Of a stretch of DNA of 64,000 bases, positions 23,150 through 35,348 are shown one piece after another. Source of the stretch: Malus domestica (taxonomy: Eukaryota > Streptophyta > Magnoliopsida > Rosales > Rosaceae); NCBI RefSeq assembly GCF_042453785.1, contig NC_091666.1, positions 21,410,501 through 21,474,500 on the forward strand. Reading direction: 5' to 3'. Under the pieces are notes generated by a model, which saw nothing but the letters and a program-made list of their open reading frames with translations, was not told the origin of the DNA and searched no databases. Positions within the stretch are counted from its first letter, which is position 1. Each line of letters starts with the position of its first letter. Both the position numbers and the translations under genes were made by a program.

Positions 23150-23622
23150 GTGTTTAGAGTTTGGCCTATTTTCAATGAGTTAAGAGGGAGAATGTATTTC
23201 CAGGAAATCGCGAGTTGGGGCAAGAATTTTATTGCTAACGCCAACGCGTCCAAAGCGGAATGTGAAAACTTATTTTTGACTTCTAGATGATGGATGAGTT
23301 TTGAGAGGACTTTTAGCATATTACATATTAACAGAAGCTTTGATTCTGTCCGTTGACATACACCAAATCTCCCATGGCAGGTGAGATTGTGAACCATTAC
23401 TCTATAATAATCACCCTTCACTAATGAAATTGTTAATAGTATTATCAAAATTTATATTTTCTTAATTTTGACTTATTCTGTTGTCTAGGTTCGTCTTCAA
23501 TTTATTGCTCGTAACCATTACAAGCAAGAAGTTCAAAACTCTTGAAGATTGAGAGTTTTGGTCGTTTAAAGCCGAGGGATTAATATAAATTATGAAGATA
23601 ATAGATGTGAATACAAAGCTGT

Positions 23623-26160
23623 CACTACTATAAAAATAAACTTTGCGCGACGAAATAAGATTGGTTGTGCAAAGTATGAATTCATTACTCAAAACCTTGC
23701 GCGACGAATTTTTTGTTGCTAATGATTCGTCGCTCAAAGTTTTTAGTTTTTTTTTAAATATATTTTATTTAATTAAATTAATTTAATATTTTACACGACG
23801 AAAATTGTTTTATTATTTCTCTTATTTTAATTTAATTATAGTAATTGTTTGCACGACGAAATATTTGGTAGCACAAGATTTTTCGAGTTTTTACTTGTTT
23901 TTAATTTAATTTAATTATATGACTTTACTTTTTAATTGCTTTAATTTAAATTGATACATTCAAAATAAAATTACATATGAAAAATATTGATCAAATTATC
24001 CATAATATATATTATATTTAAAATGTACATATAAATTAATAAAGTACAATAATAAAATCCTAATTCTCAACTTTCTCCGTCAAAGTCCCAACGATTCCCT
24101 ATGAGAAACAAAACATGGTCAAATAACCAAAAAACAACATAAAATAATACCAAAAAATGGGCATAACCTCCCCTAAAATCGGCATACCCCAAATCTGACC
24201 TCAAACTCCCCATCACCTTGAACCTGACCCCAAACCCCATCCTAAACCCAAAATTAACTCCAAAAACACATTATTGAAAAAAAAAATTAGGGAGAAAATA
24301 CCTTTACTCAAGATTGAGAGTGAATGAGAGATTGGGAGGAGGAGAGATTGTGAGACAGTGAAAGGAGATGGTGAGAGAGAGGAGAGAGTGAGTGAGTGAG
24401 TGAGAGATAAGACAGAGAGGAGAGATTGAGTGTGAGTAAGAGGAGTGAGTATGAGAGTAATGGTCGGATTTGGGTTGAGGGAAAGAGAAAGGAGTGGTAA
24501 GAGAATAGGGAGAGACATTGAGAAATTTGTAGAGGAGTTATTTTAGTTTTAAAAACCGTATCACTTTGTGCAACAAATAATACAATTTTGTGCAACGAAA
24601 GATTGGTCACGAAAAGTCTTAAAAAAAATTCCCGCGTCCCATTTTTGGCGCCCACCTAAATTTTTAGAAGGGAGACTTTGGATGCGGTCCTTAGTTATGA
24701 ATATTCTTTGATTGAAACCTTGTTAGTTTTTAATTTTTGGTCGAGGTCATTGAAATCAATGTGATAATTTATTTCTATGTACGTTACTATATTTTTTTAA
24801 ATTAAAAATTAGAAATTTTAGTTGTTTATATAAATGAGATTTTAAATAAAAAACCATAATTTGTGGGATTAAAAATATTAAAATATAAATATACTATAGT
24901 GTGTGTGTGTGTGTAAACATGGGTACATTCTTCAAAATCACAACAAAAAAAAAAAAAAAGATATTAGGCTTAATAACATTGGTAAATTTCTTCGATTAAA
25001 CTTGACATGGATACATTTTAAAATCAAAGGAAAAAAATGTACCCATATAAGTTTAAAAATGGATTAGAAAAAAATTGAATACATTTTATGTAAAAAAATG
25101 GTACATTTTACATATAACAAATTGGTATATTTAAGAATGAGTACATTTTAAGATTAAAAAATTTTACATGAATGGGTACATATAATTAGCATGGGTACAT
25201 TTATCAAAATAAAAAGTACAAATAAAAAAAATATATGGGTATAAATACAAATAAACTTTAAAAAATATGGGCACAAAAAGAAATTAATATATGGCTACAA
25301 ATTAAAACTGAAAATAAAATTGGTATAAATTAAAAAAGAATTACAAATTAAAAACTAAAACTAAAAATATATGATAAAAAATTTAGTCATAAATATAAAT
25401 ATGCTAATTGTATTTTTAACATTAAATGAATATATTTAGAGATTAAAAAATATTTTCTATATTGAAATAATTAATGATGTTATTCATACCAAGGATCTTG
25501 ATTAAAAATTAAAAAGGAATAGAATTTTAATCAATGGAGTAGCAAAAGGAAGGATAATAACCTAATTTCTCCTTTTGAGGATTTTGTTCGATGAAAGGAT
25601 TGGTTGCTCAAAATTTTGTGCGACGAAAGATTGGTCGTTTCAAAGTTTTAAAAAAAAAAATTCAAAATAATTTTCCCGAGTCCAATTTTCGGCACCCGCC
25701 CAAATTTAAGGATTTTGTTTGACGAAATAATATTAAATTTTGTTTCGTCGTGCAAAATTCATAAAAATAATTTGTAATATACAATTTAAAATAAATAAAT
25801 AAAATAAACAAGGTTTACGCCACGAAAGATCAATATTCGTCGTGCAAAATTTAAAAAAAAATTAAAAAAAAATTATTTACAATTTAATATATAAATAAAA
25901 TAAAATAAATAGGGTTTAGGTTGCGAAGTGTTGATTCATCAAGAAAATAAAATAATAAAAAATAAAAAATAAAAAAAATAGTGTTTAGATGACGAAATAT
26001 TAATATTCATCACACAAAGTTTTTAAAAATTAATAAAATCTAAGAAAATAATTTTATTTTAGAATTTAAAATAAAAAAGAAAATAAATTGGCTTTAGGCA
26101 CGAAATATTTGAATTTCGTCATGTAAAGGTTTTAAAAAAGAATTTTTATTTTATCTCCTT
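23623..26160 (+). mobile_element. Non-autonomous CACTA element with an AT-rich insertion
   Basis: It begins CACTACTATAAAAATAAAC and CTTTGCGCGACGAAAT. The middle has GA/CT-rich sequence and many GACGAAA subterminal motifs to about 26150. No transposase ORF is present. A block at 24664-25573 interrupts it. The right terminal repeat is not evident; it may have been lost before 26160. Confidence 0.65.
24664..25573. mobile_element. AT-rich 0.9-kb insertion with GGGTACA repeats
   Basis: It interrupts the CACTA sequence, which is continuous in the related copy near 41880. It contains many degenerate (A)TGGGTACATTT motifs and a short (GT)n at about 24902-24914. Ends have weak inverted similarity (GAAGGGAGA and, inverted, AAAAGGAGAAA). 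Class unknown; no ORF. Confidence 0.45.
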
Positions 26161-26164
26161 TGCT

Positions 26165-26257
26165 AATCAACTCGTAGACTTTCTCACCAAGGCTCTTCAC
26201 AAATCATGTCATGGTTCGAACAGACTTGACCGGTATAGGAGGACTGCTACAATTGAA
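26165..26257 (+). pseudogene. Copia RNase H tail scrap, second copy
   Basis: It matches the scrap at 4268-4363 but has a frame disruption after the FLTKAL-like motif. It sits in the same relation to LEA5 as the other does to LEA1. Confidence 0.5.
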
Positions 26258-26438
26258 ATAGTATCTCCAAATTCTTCTCCAGTATCATAGTTTTCCTTAT
26301 ATGATTGTAAATCCTAATTGTACTTATATGATTCTTGTCATAATAAGTTAGAAAACAAGACAAATGAATGGGCATAGCAACACTCGTTGTATTTGTAGAA
26401 CCTTGTTGAATCAATGCTATGTTTTAAGTGGCCTCTTT

Positions 26439-26819
26439 TGTTAATGTGTAAATTGATGAATTGATTTAAGTAAATTACAAATATGTTTAGTGATGTCTCT
26501 TAGCTCATAGGCTAAGATTTAGTGATTCATTTTAAATATGCTAGTTGAGTCTCATAGGACTTGGTAGTATACAAATGTCTTAAGCTTAGTGGAGTATGAA
26601 TTGGATGGCTGAGATTGAATTGAGGATATGTCTCTTTCTCTCTCTCCTCTAACGATTATTACATTAAAAAGTGTGTAAGCTCACAACCTGTGTGCATATT
26701 CCCTAAAAATATGGAAAACTTTCAAAGAGTACTCTCACTCTGAGTTTTAAGGAAGAAACATTCTTATTCTTCTTCTTTCTTCAATAAAACCGCTGTATTC
26801 TTCTTTATTCTCTCTAACA
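26439..26819 (+). repeat. 5' LTR of the copia element
   Basis: TGTTAATGTG to CTCTCTAACA, 381 bp. Compared by eye with the 3' LTR, roughly 20 substitutions plus small indels are visible, about 5% divergence. Confidence 0.95.
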
Positions 26820-26836
26820 TGGCCTCAGAGCCAGGT
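26820..26836 (+). promoter_or_regulatory. Primer binding site
   Basis: TGGCCTCAGAGCCAGG immediately follows the 5' LTR and resembles the initiator tRNA-Met complement TGGTATCAGAGC with changes. Confidence 0.6.
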
Positions 26837-26939
26837 TGAGTCTGAACTTCTGGGCGTCGTGTTTGTGAAAGGGTGAGCTCAGATTCATAGCAAAAGCTCA
26901 TTACAGTGATTCAAGTTCATATCAGTGATCGAGTCTAAC

Positions 26940-29900
26940 ATGGTTGGATCTGGAGGAAGAGAACTCAAAGCGCCAGTCTTTAATGGCGAGAATTTTGATT
27001 TCTGGCAAATCAAAATGAAGACCATTTTCCGATCACACGAACTGTGGGATCTAGTTAAAAATGGGTATGAAACTCCGGCGAAGAAGGAGGAGGAGCTCAC
27101 GGAGGCAGAGAAGAAGCTGATGCGTGAGAATATGGTCAAGTATGCTAGAGCACTTGTAATCATCCAAGGTGCCGTCTCAGATCAAATTTTTCCAAGAATC
27201 GCAACCCAGAATAGTGCAAAGGCTGTGTGGGACATCCTGAAACAAGAATTTGTGGGTGATAAACAAGTAAGATCTGTGAAACTCCAAGGTCTTATAAGGG
27301 ATTTTGAATACACTTACATGAATGATAATGAATCTCTCTCTGTGTATATTGCTAAACTGTTTGACCTGATCAACCAAATGAAAAGCTATGGTGAAGATCT
27401 GAGTAATCAAAGAATTGTTCAGAAGTTGTTAATCAGTCTACCTAAGTCTTATGATAGTATTGCAGCTGTGATAGAAAATACTAAGGACTTAGACACCATA
27501 GATGCACAGAATGTTGTTGATATCTTAAAAGGTTAAGAACAAAGGCTTGATAGACATGGGGAGAGTAGTATGGAGAAAGCATTTACTAGTTTGAATATTG
27601 CACCAAAGCCAAATAGGTTTAATGGTCAGCCAAACAGTAGTAAATACCAGAAAAATTTTAAGCAAAGAGGAAAACAGTGGAGTAACAAGGCTGATTGGGG
27701 CAATAAGGCTAGTTTCCTTGTGAAGAATGATACCAATAACACTGGGGAGGAGTGTAAATTCTGTGATAGACTTCACTATGGAGAGTGTTGGGTTAAGAAC
27801 AAGGTCAAATGTCACAAGTGTAGCAAAATTGGTCATATTGCAAGATACTACAATATAAACAAGGTTGTGCAACAGGTGAATTTTGCTAATTAGATAGAGG
27901 AAACTGGAAACCTATTTTATGCTAACCATTCTAGAGAAATGAAGAAAATTAGTGATGAATAGTACATAGATAGTGGATGTAGTAATCATATGACATCCAG
28001 GGAAGATTTACTTGTTGACATTGACAGACATGTGAAAGCCAAGGTCCAAGTAGGCACTGGAAACTTAGTTAAAGTGACTGGAAATGGGACACTGATTATT
28101 GAAACAATGAAGGGCAGAAGATATATAAGAGAAGTAATGCTTGTACCTGGTCTTACAGAGAATTTGCTCAGTGTAGGAAAAATGACAAAGCATGGTTACT
28201 TTCTTCTGTTTGGAGATTATAAGGTAAATGTGTTCGATGATAAATCTCTAAGAAATCTAGTGGTCAGTGTAAAATAGAAGGGAAACAGATGCTTTCCTCT
28301 AAATCTCAGTACCAACAAAGAACTTGCATTGAGAGTAAATGTGCAAGATGATGCAAAGTTATGGCATAAGCAGTTTGGGCATCTGAATTTTAGGAGTCTC
28401 AAGCGGTTGCAGAGTCAAGGAATGGAATTGGGGCTGCCTGAAATCCAAGACAGTGATGATGTATGTCAAGGCTGTGTATTTGGAAAGCATCACAGAGAGT
28501 CATTCCCTAAGGAGACCACATGGAGAGCACATGAACTATTGGAACTGATTCATTCTGATGTGTGTGCACCTATGCAGGTTCCAACCACAATTGGAAACAG
28601 ATATTTCCTCACAATCATTGATGACTATTCAAGAATGTGTTAGATCTATTTTATGAGCAATAAATCAGAAGTGTTTGGAATATTTAAAAAGTTTAAAGCT
28701 ATGGTTGAATTGCAAAGTGGTTATTCACTGAAGAAACTGAGAAGTGATAGGGGTGGAGAGTTTAATTCCACTGAGTTCAATGCATTCTGTGAGTTAATTG
28801 GGATGGAAAGACAACTCATTCTGTCATATACTCCACAGCAAAACGGAGTGGCAGAAAGGAAGAATAGGACAGTAGTGGAAATGGCTAAAAGTATGCTGTA
28901 TGAGAAAGGACTACCATTTGAAGCTTATTAAACAGATGTCCTACAAGTGGATTGGATAGTGTCACACCATTTGAAGCTTACAGTGGAAGAAGACCTGGGA
29001 TCAAACATCTCAAAGTATTTGGTGCTGTGTGTTATTCTCTTATACCTGGAGATTTAAGACACAAGCTGGAAGCATCAAGTGTCAAAGGAATCTTTATTGG
29101 ATATGGAGCTTGTGATAAGGGATATAGAATTCTAAATCCATCTACCATGAAAGTGATCATATCCCGAGATGTAGTGTTTGATGAGAATGGAAAGTGGAAT
29201 TGGGAAGAAAATAAAGTGAAAGAGATATGTGTTCCTTTAATTTCATCTGATTTTAGAAAAATAGATGATATTGAAGTTGGAGAGTCCTCTCAGTCATCAT
29301 CTTCCATTTCTTGTGAAAGATTAAGTGCTCATGATGTATGTGCACAAACTCATTTTGTGGATACAGAAACTTTTGACTCAACTCCTTTGAAATGGAGAAA
29401 CCTGAGTGAGATATATGAACATTGCAATCTGTACATTGTTGAACCTGAAAATTTTGAAGATGCTGCAAAGGATGAAGCTTGGAAAGTTGCTATGCAAGAT
29501 GAAATTGATATGACAGAGAAGAATCAGACCTGGAACTTGGTGAATAGACCAACTGACAAACCTGTAATTGGAGTAAAGTGGGTATACAAGACCAAACTGA
29601 ATCTAGATGGATCTGTGCAGAAAAACAAAGCAAGGTTGGTGGCTAAAGGATATGCACAGAAGCCTAATGTGGATTATAACGAGACATTTGCACATGTTGC
29701 AAGGTTGGACACTATACAAACATTGATTGCTCTAGCTGCAAAGAACAATTGGCAGTTATTTCAATTAGATGTTAAGTCTGCCTTCTTGAATGGTGTTCTT
29801 CAGGAGGAAGTGTATGTGGATCAGCCAGATGGATTTATTGTAGAAAGGGAAGAGAACAAAGTGTACAAGTTGAACAAGGCTCTTTATGGACTGAAACAAG

Positions 29901-31009
29901 CACCAAGGGCTTGGTACAGTGAAATTGATGCTTATTTTGAAGACTGTGGGTTCAAAAAGAGTGATAGTGAAGCAATTTTGTATACAAAAGGAGATAAGGA
30001 TAAAGGAATACTCATTGTGTCAATTTATGTTGATGATATTATTTATACTGGCAGTAGCATTGAAATGATACAAGAATTCAAGGCTAATATGATGCATAAG
30101 TATGAAATGACAGATTTGGGTTTGCTACATCATTTTCTTGGAATGGGAGTTATGCAAACTGAAAGTAGTATTTTCATTCATCAAAAGAAGTATGCTACTT
30201 CTTTACTTGAGAAGTTTGGGTTACAGGATTGTAAATCTGTTAGTATTCCACTTGTTCCAGGTGATAAACTGAGAAAGAATGATGATAGTGGAGCAGTTGA
30301 TGTAGCATAGTTCAGAAAAATTGTTGGCAGCTTGTTGTATCTCACTGCAACTAGACCAGATATCACGTATGCCTCTTGCTTACTAGCAAGATTTATGCAT
30401 TGCTCAACTAATAAGCACTATGGAACTGCAAAAAGAGTGATGCGATACATACAAAGAACCTTAGACTATGGTTTGGAGTATAAGAAAGGTCAAGGAGTAA
30501 TGTTGTTTGGATTCTATGACAGTGACTGGAGTGGATCAGAGGAGGATATGCGAAGTACTTCAGGGTATGCATTCTCTTTTGGAAGTGGGGTATTTTCTTG
30601 GTCCTCAGTCAAGCAACACTGTGTTGCATTATCCACTGCAGAAGCAGAGTACATCAGTGCAGCAGAAGCTACTGCACAGGCAACTTGGTTGAGCTTTGTG
30701 TTGGAAGATTTTGGTGAAACACAGACTGTGGCAACTCCGTTGAAATGTGATAGCACCTCTGCTATTGCAATTACTAAGAATCCCATTTTCCACCAGAAAA
30801 CCAAGCACATCAATCGAAGGTATCATTTTATCAAGGAGGCTCTGCAGAATGAAATCATTGATTTCGTGTACTGTCCAACCAAAGATCAAGTTGAAGATAT
30901 ATTCACAAAGGCACTGGCCAAGGAGCAGTTTTGTTATCTCAGAGAGAAATTGGGAGTAAGATCAGTTCACAATTTAGAGGGAGTGTTAATGTGTAAATTG
31001 ATGAATTGA
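26940..31009 (+). pseudogene. Copia gag-pol polyprotein, disrupted
   Basis: Gag occupies about 26940-27893, ending in zinc-knuckle-like sequence near 27810 whose last Cys is replaced by Tyr. The protease signature YIDSGCSNHM is at about 27963. GAG-pre-integrase (LWHKQFGHLNF) is near 28360, and the integrase core with DDYSR and the TPQQNGVAERKNR motif follows at about 28540-28900. Reverse transcriptase follows, with FQLDVKSAFLNG at about 29760 and YVDDI at about 30028. RNase H contains KTKHINRRYHFIKE at about 30800. In-frame stops are at 27534, 27891, 27960, 28275, 28641 and 30308, and a frame change with apparent small deletion at about 28929-28951. Several stops are TAG where Trp is usual. 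No restored reading is given. Confidence 0.93.
30971..30983 (+). promoter_or_regulatory. Polypurine tract
   Basis: TTTAGAGGGAG lies directly before the 3' LTR. Confidence 0.65.
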
Positions 31010-31377
31010 TTTAAGTAAATTACAAATATGTTTAGTGATGTGTCTTAGCTCATAGGCTAAGATTCAGTGATTCATTTTAAATATGTTAGTTGAGTCTCAT
31101 AGGACTTGGTAGTATACAAATGTCTTAAGCTTAGTGGAGTATGAATTGGTTGGTTGAGATTGAATTGAGGATCTGTCTCTTTCTCTCTCTCCTCCAACGA
31201 TTATTACATTAAAAAGTGTGTGAGCTCACAATCTGTGTGAGAAGCATATTCCTTGAAAAAATGGAGAACTTTCAGAGAGCACTCTCGCACTGAGTTTCAA
31301 GGAAGAAACATTCTTCTTCTTCTTCTCTTCTTCTTTCTTCAATAAAACAGCTGTATTCTTCTTTATTCTCTCTAACA
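30984..31377 (+). repeat. 3' LTR of the copia element
   Basis: TGTTAATGTG to CTCTCTAACA, 394 bp. The 13-bp length difference comes from small indels near AGAAGCATATT and a TTCTTC run. Confidence 0.95.
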
Positions 31378-31382
31378 TCTTT

Positions 31383-31901
31383 AGAAGTTTCCTTAATAAT
31401 AACGATATAAAAAGTTCGAAGTTTTTTTTTTTATTTTTTTATTTTTTTTTATTAATTGAAATTGTAATCGGAAATTGTTTGGTAAAAATCACGGGCGGAG
31501 CTAATGCATGCCTAGTATGTGCAGGCTGTGCAGCTGCGCTCACTTGGAAAAATAATGCAGGCTTTGTTCGATTAATTTTGGAGTGGCAAATTATAGAACC
31601 TGAGCGTAGTAAAACCTCCACTTAGAAAAGTAGTGGAGGCTTTGTCCCAATTTGTAATTTCATAATTTAACTATATTTATGAGTAATTAAAATTTTGGCT
31701 CTGTTACTGATAAAATTCAGCCTTAGTAAAACAAATGGCAACTTCAAGTGATTCAAAAACCAAAAGTAGCATTATGAACAACAAATATACGTATAGGAAA
31801 TATAAAGATCAACGAATTAAAAAATCCAATAACTACTCATGATCACTCCCAAAGATGTAGAGTACTAGTACTAACTCTAATGCCAAGTAGCTAATCTGTT
31901 T
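31383..31901. other. 3' flank of LEA5, type-1 spacer
   Basis: Continues the spacer interrupted by the copia element; collinear with 4540-5089. No gene. Confidence 0.75.
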
Positions 31902-32534
31902 TCACTTGCATTGCAAACTTTTGAGCGTCTTGGCTGACAGATCAAATGCAATGGTGCAGTCCATGGTGGAAGACTTCTTCTTCTTCATTATAAGCATCAG
32001 TTCAACCTTTCCAGTCACTTTAGCCGCACTGTTAAGAGTCAACACCCCGCTGCTCAATTCACTGCCAAGATTGGAACCACTTAATGCACTCGAACTCAAG
32101 CTCACCTCGACATTCATTTTTTTGGTGGAAAGCATTCCAGCCTTGCTCTTTGGAATAACTACTTGCCCAACAGCCGCGCCTTGGTGCAAAAACGTGACAG
32201 TGCTTGCATCAAACTTGTAAGGACCCCAGTTTGTATTTTTCACCTTGATTTGGGTTGTGAATTTTGTATCGAATGAAGGTGTTGCCAGGACAGAGTTGAG
32301 TTCTTGGACGTTGATGTTGCCTAGCCTGACCTTAGGAGTCTTAACTTTCATGACAGTGAGACTGATCACAGTTATGACAATGATCTGAAACACAATGAAA
32401 ACACCAACATAAATGGCCAACTTGATTCTCTTCTTGCGTTTGAGCTCATCGGCTGATTGCAAAGACTCTGCATCACTTCTCTGGTAACCATTTTCCTGTG
32501 CCAAGGGATAGGCCTGGTTGGTTTTCTCAGCCAT
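31902..32534 (-). CDS. LEA5: LEA_2 / NDR1-HIN1-like membrane protein
   Basis: Intact intronless 210-codon gene of subtype 1 (Val 173, Ala 201). Private changes include AQENGY for APANGY at residues 12-17, Leu for Pro at 83 (SVLATP), and His for Tyr at about 117 (FLHQG). KRKKR patch, single helix and LEA_2-like domain are kept. The TATA box TATATATA is at 32664-32671 and ACGCGT at 32766-32771. About 500 bp upstream of the ATG a 7.7-kb LTR element (33041-40712) separates the gene from more distal upstream DNA. Confidence 0.93.
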   Translation of the reverse strand: MAEKTNQAYPLAQENGYQRSDAESLQSADELKRKKRIKLAIYVGVFIVFQIIVITVISLTVMKVKTPKVRLGNINVQELNSVLATPSFDTKFTTQIKVKNTNWGPYKFDASTVTFLHQGAAVGQVVIPKSKAGMLSTKKMNVEVSLSSSALSGSNLGSELSSGVLTLNSAAKVTGKVELMLIMKKKKSSTMDCTIAFDLSAKTLKSLQCK

Positions 32535-32663
32535 GTTTCTTTTGTTTTCTGGTATGCAATGGGGAGGAAACTTTCCCTACCTTTGTTTCGTGGGTTCGGT
32601 TTTCTTGGATTGAACTTGATAGTGGAGGGAGTTGTTTGTGGAATTATTGGAAGAGTAGCGTGC

Positions 32664-32671
32664 TATATATA
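32664..32671 (-). promoter_or_regulatory. TATA box of LEA5
   Basis: TATATATA, 130 bp upstream of the ATG, in the conserved context. Confidence 0.7.
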
Positions 32672-33040
32672 GTGTTTGAAGTTTGGCCTATTTTCAATGA
32701 GTTAAGAGGGGGAATGTATTTCCAGGAAATCGCGAGTTAGGGTAGAATTTTATTGCTGACGCCAAACGCGTCCAAAGCCGAATGTGAAAACTTACTTTTG
32801 ACTTCTAGATGATGGATGAGTTTTGAGAGGACTTTTAGCATATTAATCATCAAGAGAAGCTTCGATTCTATCCGTTGGCATACACCACATCTCCCAAATG
32901 GCAGGTGAGATTGTGAACCATTACTCTATAATAATCACCCTTCACTAATCAAATTGTTTATAGTATTATCAACATTTATATTTTCTTAATTTTACTGATT
33001 CTGTTGTCCAATAAGGTTTCCTCTTCAATTATTGCTTGTG

Positions 33041-35225
33041 TGACACGCCCCGATCCCGATATTTCCCCGAATACTAGGATAGGCACGTGCTGGCCGACAC
33101 CCGAGGGTGACGAAAGCCATTTATTAAGTGCAAATGCTGAAAACAACGGATATATAAGACTTATAAATATAAAAGAATAAAGAATATGCATTTAAGGAAC
33201 GTGTTCAGAGCATACAACTAACTAGAACATCGAAAGAAATAATATAAATTGGAGTGAACAAAAGAATGGATCCTACACCGAAAGGACTCGAAGATGCTGA
33301 AGCGGAAGTGCCTGGATGTCAGGATTGTACGCCTCGATTCTAAGTCCTGAAGGGGGCGCAAAACAAACATGAGTGGACCAAGTTGATATATATATAGTAA
33401 AACAGTTATCAACGTACTAACCCCCAGGTTTTATGAAAACACATATATAATGATAAACATAGGTTTTCCAAAACCTAGCATGCCGTGCAATATCTCAAAT
33501 CATAACTTGTATATATAATAATCACTAGTGAATTGTCCGATAACCCCCAGGCCCCATGCCGACTCCCCGTCTCTGAGCAGACAATCAGAGGAAAATACAC
33601 TTCAGGCCCCATGCCGGCTCCCCATCCCTGTGCTAAATAGCCAAAGGAAACATACTCCAGGCCCTATGCCAACACCAAACCGTCGCCCGGGACGGACCGG
33701 AATCTATCCCTACGTCCCGTAGCGGAAAGGACCACTAGGTAAGTACAAAACCACTGAACATATTTATATTGAAAAACAACTTCGTAGTATAAAGTCATCC
33801 ATCATCTATACTACAAAGAGGTGTTCTAAACATGTTCTAAATATCATATCGTCATCCATCGGATATTCTATAAGGACATGGGTTATAGGAAAAATAGTAA
33901 TAATTCAATCTAGCCTCAGTAAGCATACTATCTCATAAAGTACTTCATAAAACATAAGTATTAAATCATGCTTTTCATGTATGCATTTCTATTAATAAAA
34001 CATGCATTTTTAGAAGGGGTCCACTCACCGTACACCGATGATGCAAAGCTGTACCAAAAAGGTATAGCGGAATCACCGTTAATAATTTCACCTATTCACA
34101 TAAAGGAGTACCTTTGGTCAAACTCTATTCAAACTAAGTCAACAGTCAACTGGTCAGAGGTCAAAGTCAATTGGGCTTTGAATTGGGTTGGGCTGAAAAG
34201 GGCCTTAAAGGTTTTGAGGAAAAGGGCTTTCAGCCCCTTAACAGAAAATGGCCCAAAGGGCCCTAAATTCCTAAAACAGAAAATAAAATAAATAAAAACC
34301 TTAAAAGGTTTTTGGGTTGGGTCATGGGCCACATGCCCTAAACATAAACGGCCCGAGGGCCTTTGGGTCCTAAAACAATAACAATTAAATTAAATTAAAA
34401 AAAATAATTAAAAGGATATGGGTTAGGATTTGGGCTTCCCCACCACACGGGCCTAAGGCCCTCTTGCTACAGGAACCGGCCTGGAAGGCCTGGCCTCACC
34501 GGAGCACCACCACCGGAGCTTCACAGCTCCGGCCGACTTCCACACACAACCCTAGACTTCGATCTAGGTACCAAAACGAAGAGCAAGACGAGGGGAGAAT
34601 TTCTATACCTTCCTTTCGTCGTGGAACGACCGGAGATGGCCGGAATAACCCCCGAGGTCGCCGGAGTTGGGTGTGCTTACACCCGGCTTCGATTTCGTCC
34701 TATAACCTCCAAAAATCACGAATTAACTCCAATTAAACCTCAATCTCGCAAGAATCAAGGACGAAAAGAGAGAATTAGGGGCTTACCTAACCGGAGATTG
34801 AAAAATCTCGCCGGAGCTCCTTTTCCGGTTCTCTGGGGTCGCGGGAACGAGAGGGAGAGAGAGAGAGAGCAGGACGCGGTGATGAAGGGTGATGGGCTTC
34901 CTCGCGTGGGGAGATGGGTGCGTGCGTGTGTGCGCGGTGCAGAGAAGAGGGAGAGAAGTGAGAGATGAGAGAGAGCCGAGAGGGAGAGACATGAAGAAAG
35001 AAAAGAAAAACAAAAAAAAGAAGAAGAAAGAAGGGAGTTCACGGGGGGGAAAGAGAGAAGAAAGAGAAATTAGTTGGGGGGCTGCCACGTGGCAGATTTA
35101 GAAAGAAAAGGGATCCAATGCTTTGGATCCTGATTTGGTAGACAAAAAAGATGAAATTGATATATTTAAAACATTTAGGGGTAATTAAAAACATAAATCT
35201 TTATAATTAGGGGGCAGGTGTTACA
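33041..35225 (-). repeat. 3' LTR of the LARD-like element (minus orientation)
   Basis: 2185 bp. It is almost identical to the other LTR but lacks a 157-bp block present there at about 39463-39619. It contains (GA)n and purine-rich runs at about 34850-35070. Confidence 0.93.
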
Positions 35226-35245
35226 ATCTTCCCCCCTTATAAAAA
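35226..35245 (-). promoter_or_regulatory. Polypurine tract of the LARD-like element
   Basis: The minus strand reads TTATAAGGGGGGAAGAT right before the LTR start TGTAACACC. Confidence 0.8.
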
Positions 35246-35302
35246 TTTCGTCCCCGAAATTTAAAATTACTACTAAACTGAAATACTCTAAAATAGTAAG
35301 AA

Positions 35303-35348
<46 letters not shown>

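Larger units (their letters stand above)
26439..31377 (+). mobile_element. Full-length Ty1-copia retrotransposon, TSD TCTTT
   Basis: 5' LTR 26439-26819, 3' LTR 30984-31377. Identical TCTTT lies at 26434-26438 and 31378-31382. The uninterrupted site is visible in the LEA1 flank near 4538. Order is gag, protease, integrase, reverse transcriptase, RNase H, which defines copia. The coding region is broken by several stops and one frame change, so it cannot act alone. Confidence 0.96.

Noticed and set aside
34755-35088. ORFs of about 95-110 codons rich in Ser/Leu/Phe, also at 40240-40575
   Set aside because: They arise from purine/pyrimidine runs in the LTRs of the LARD-like element; present in both LTRs only because these are copies.
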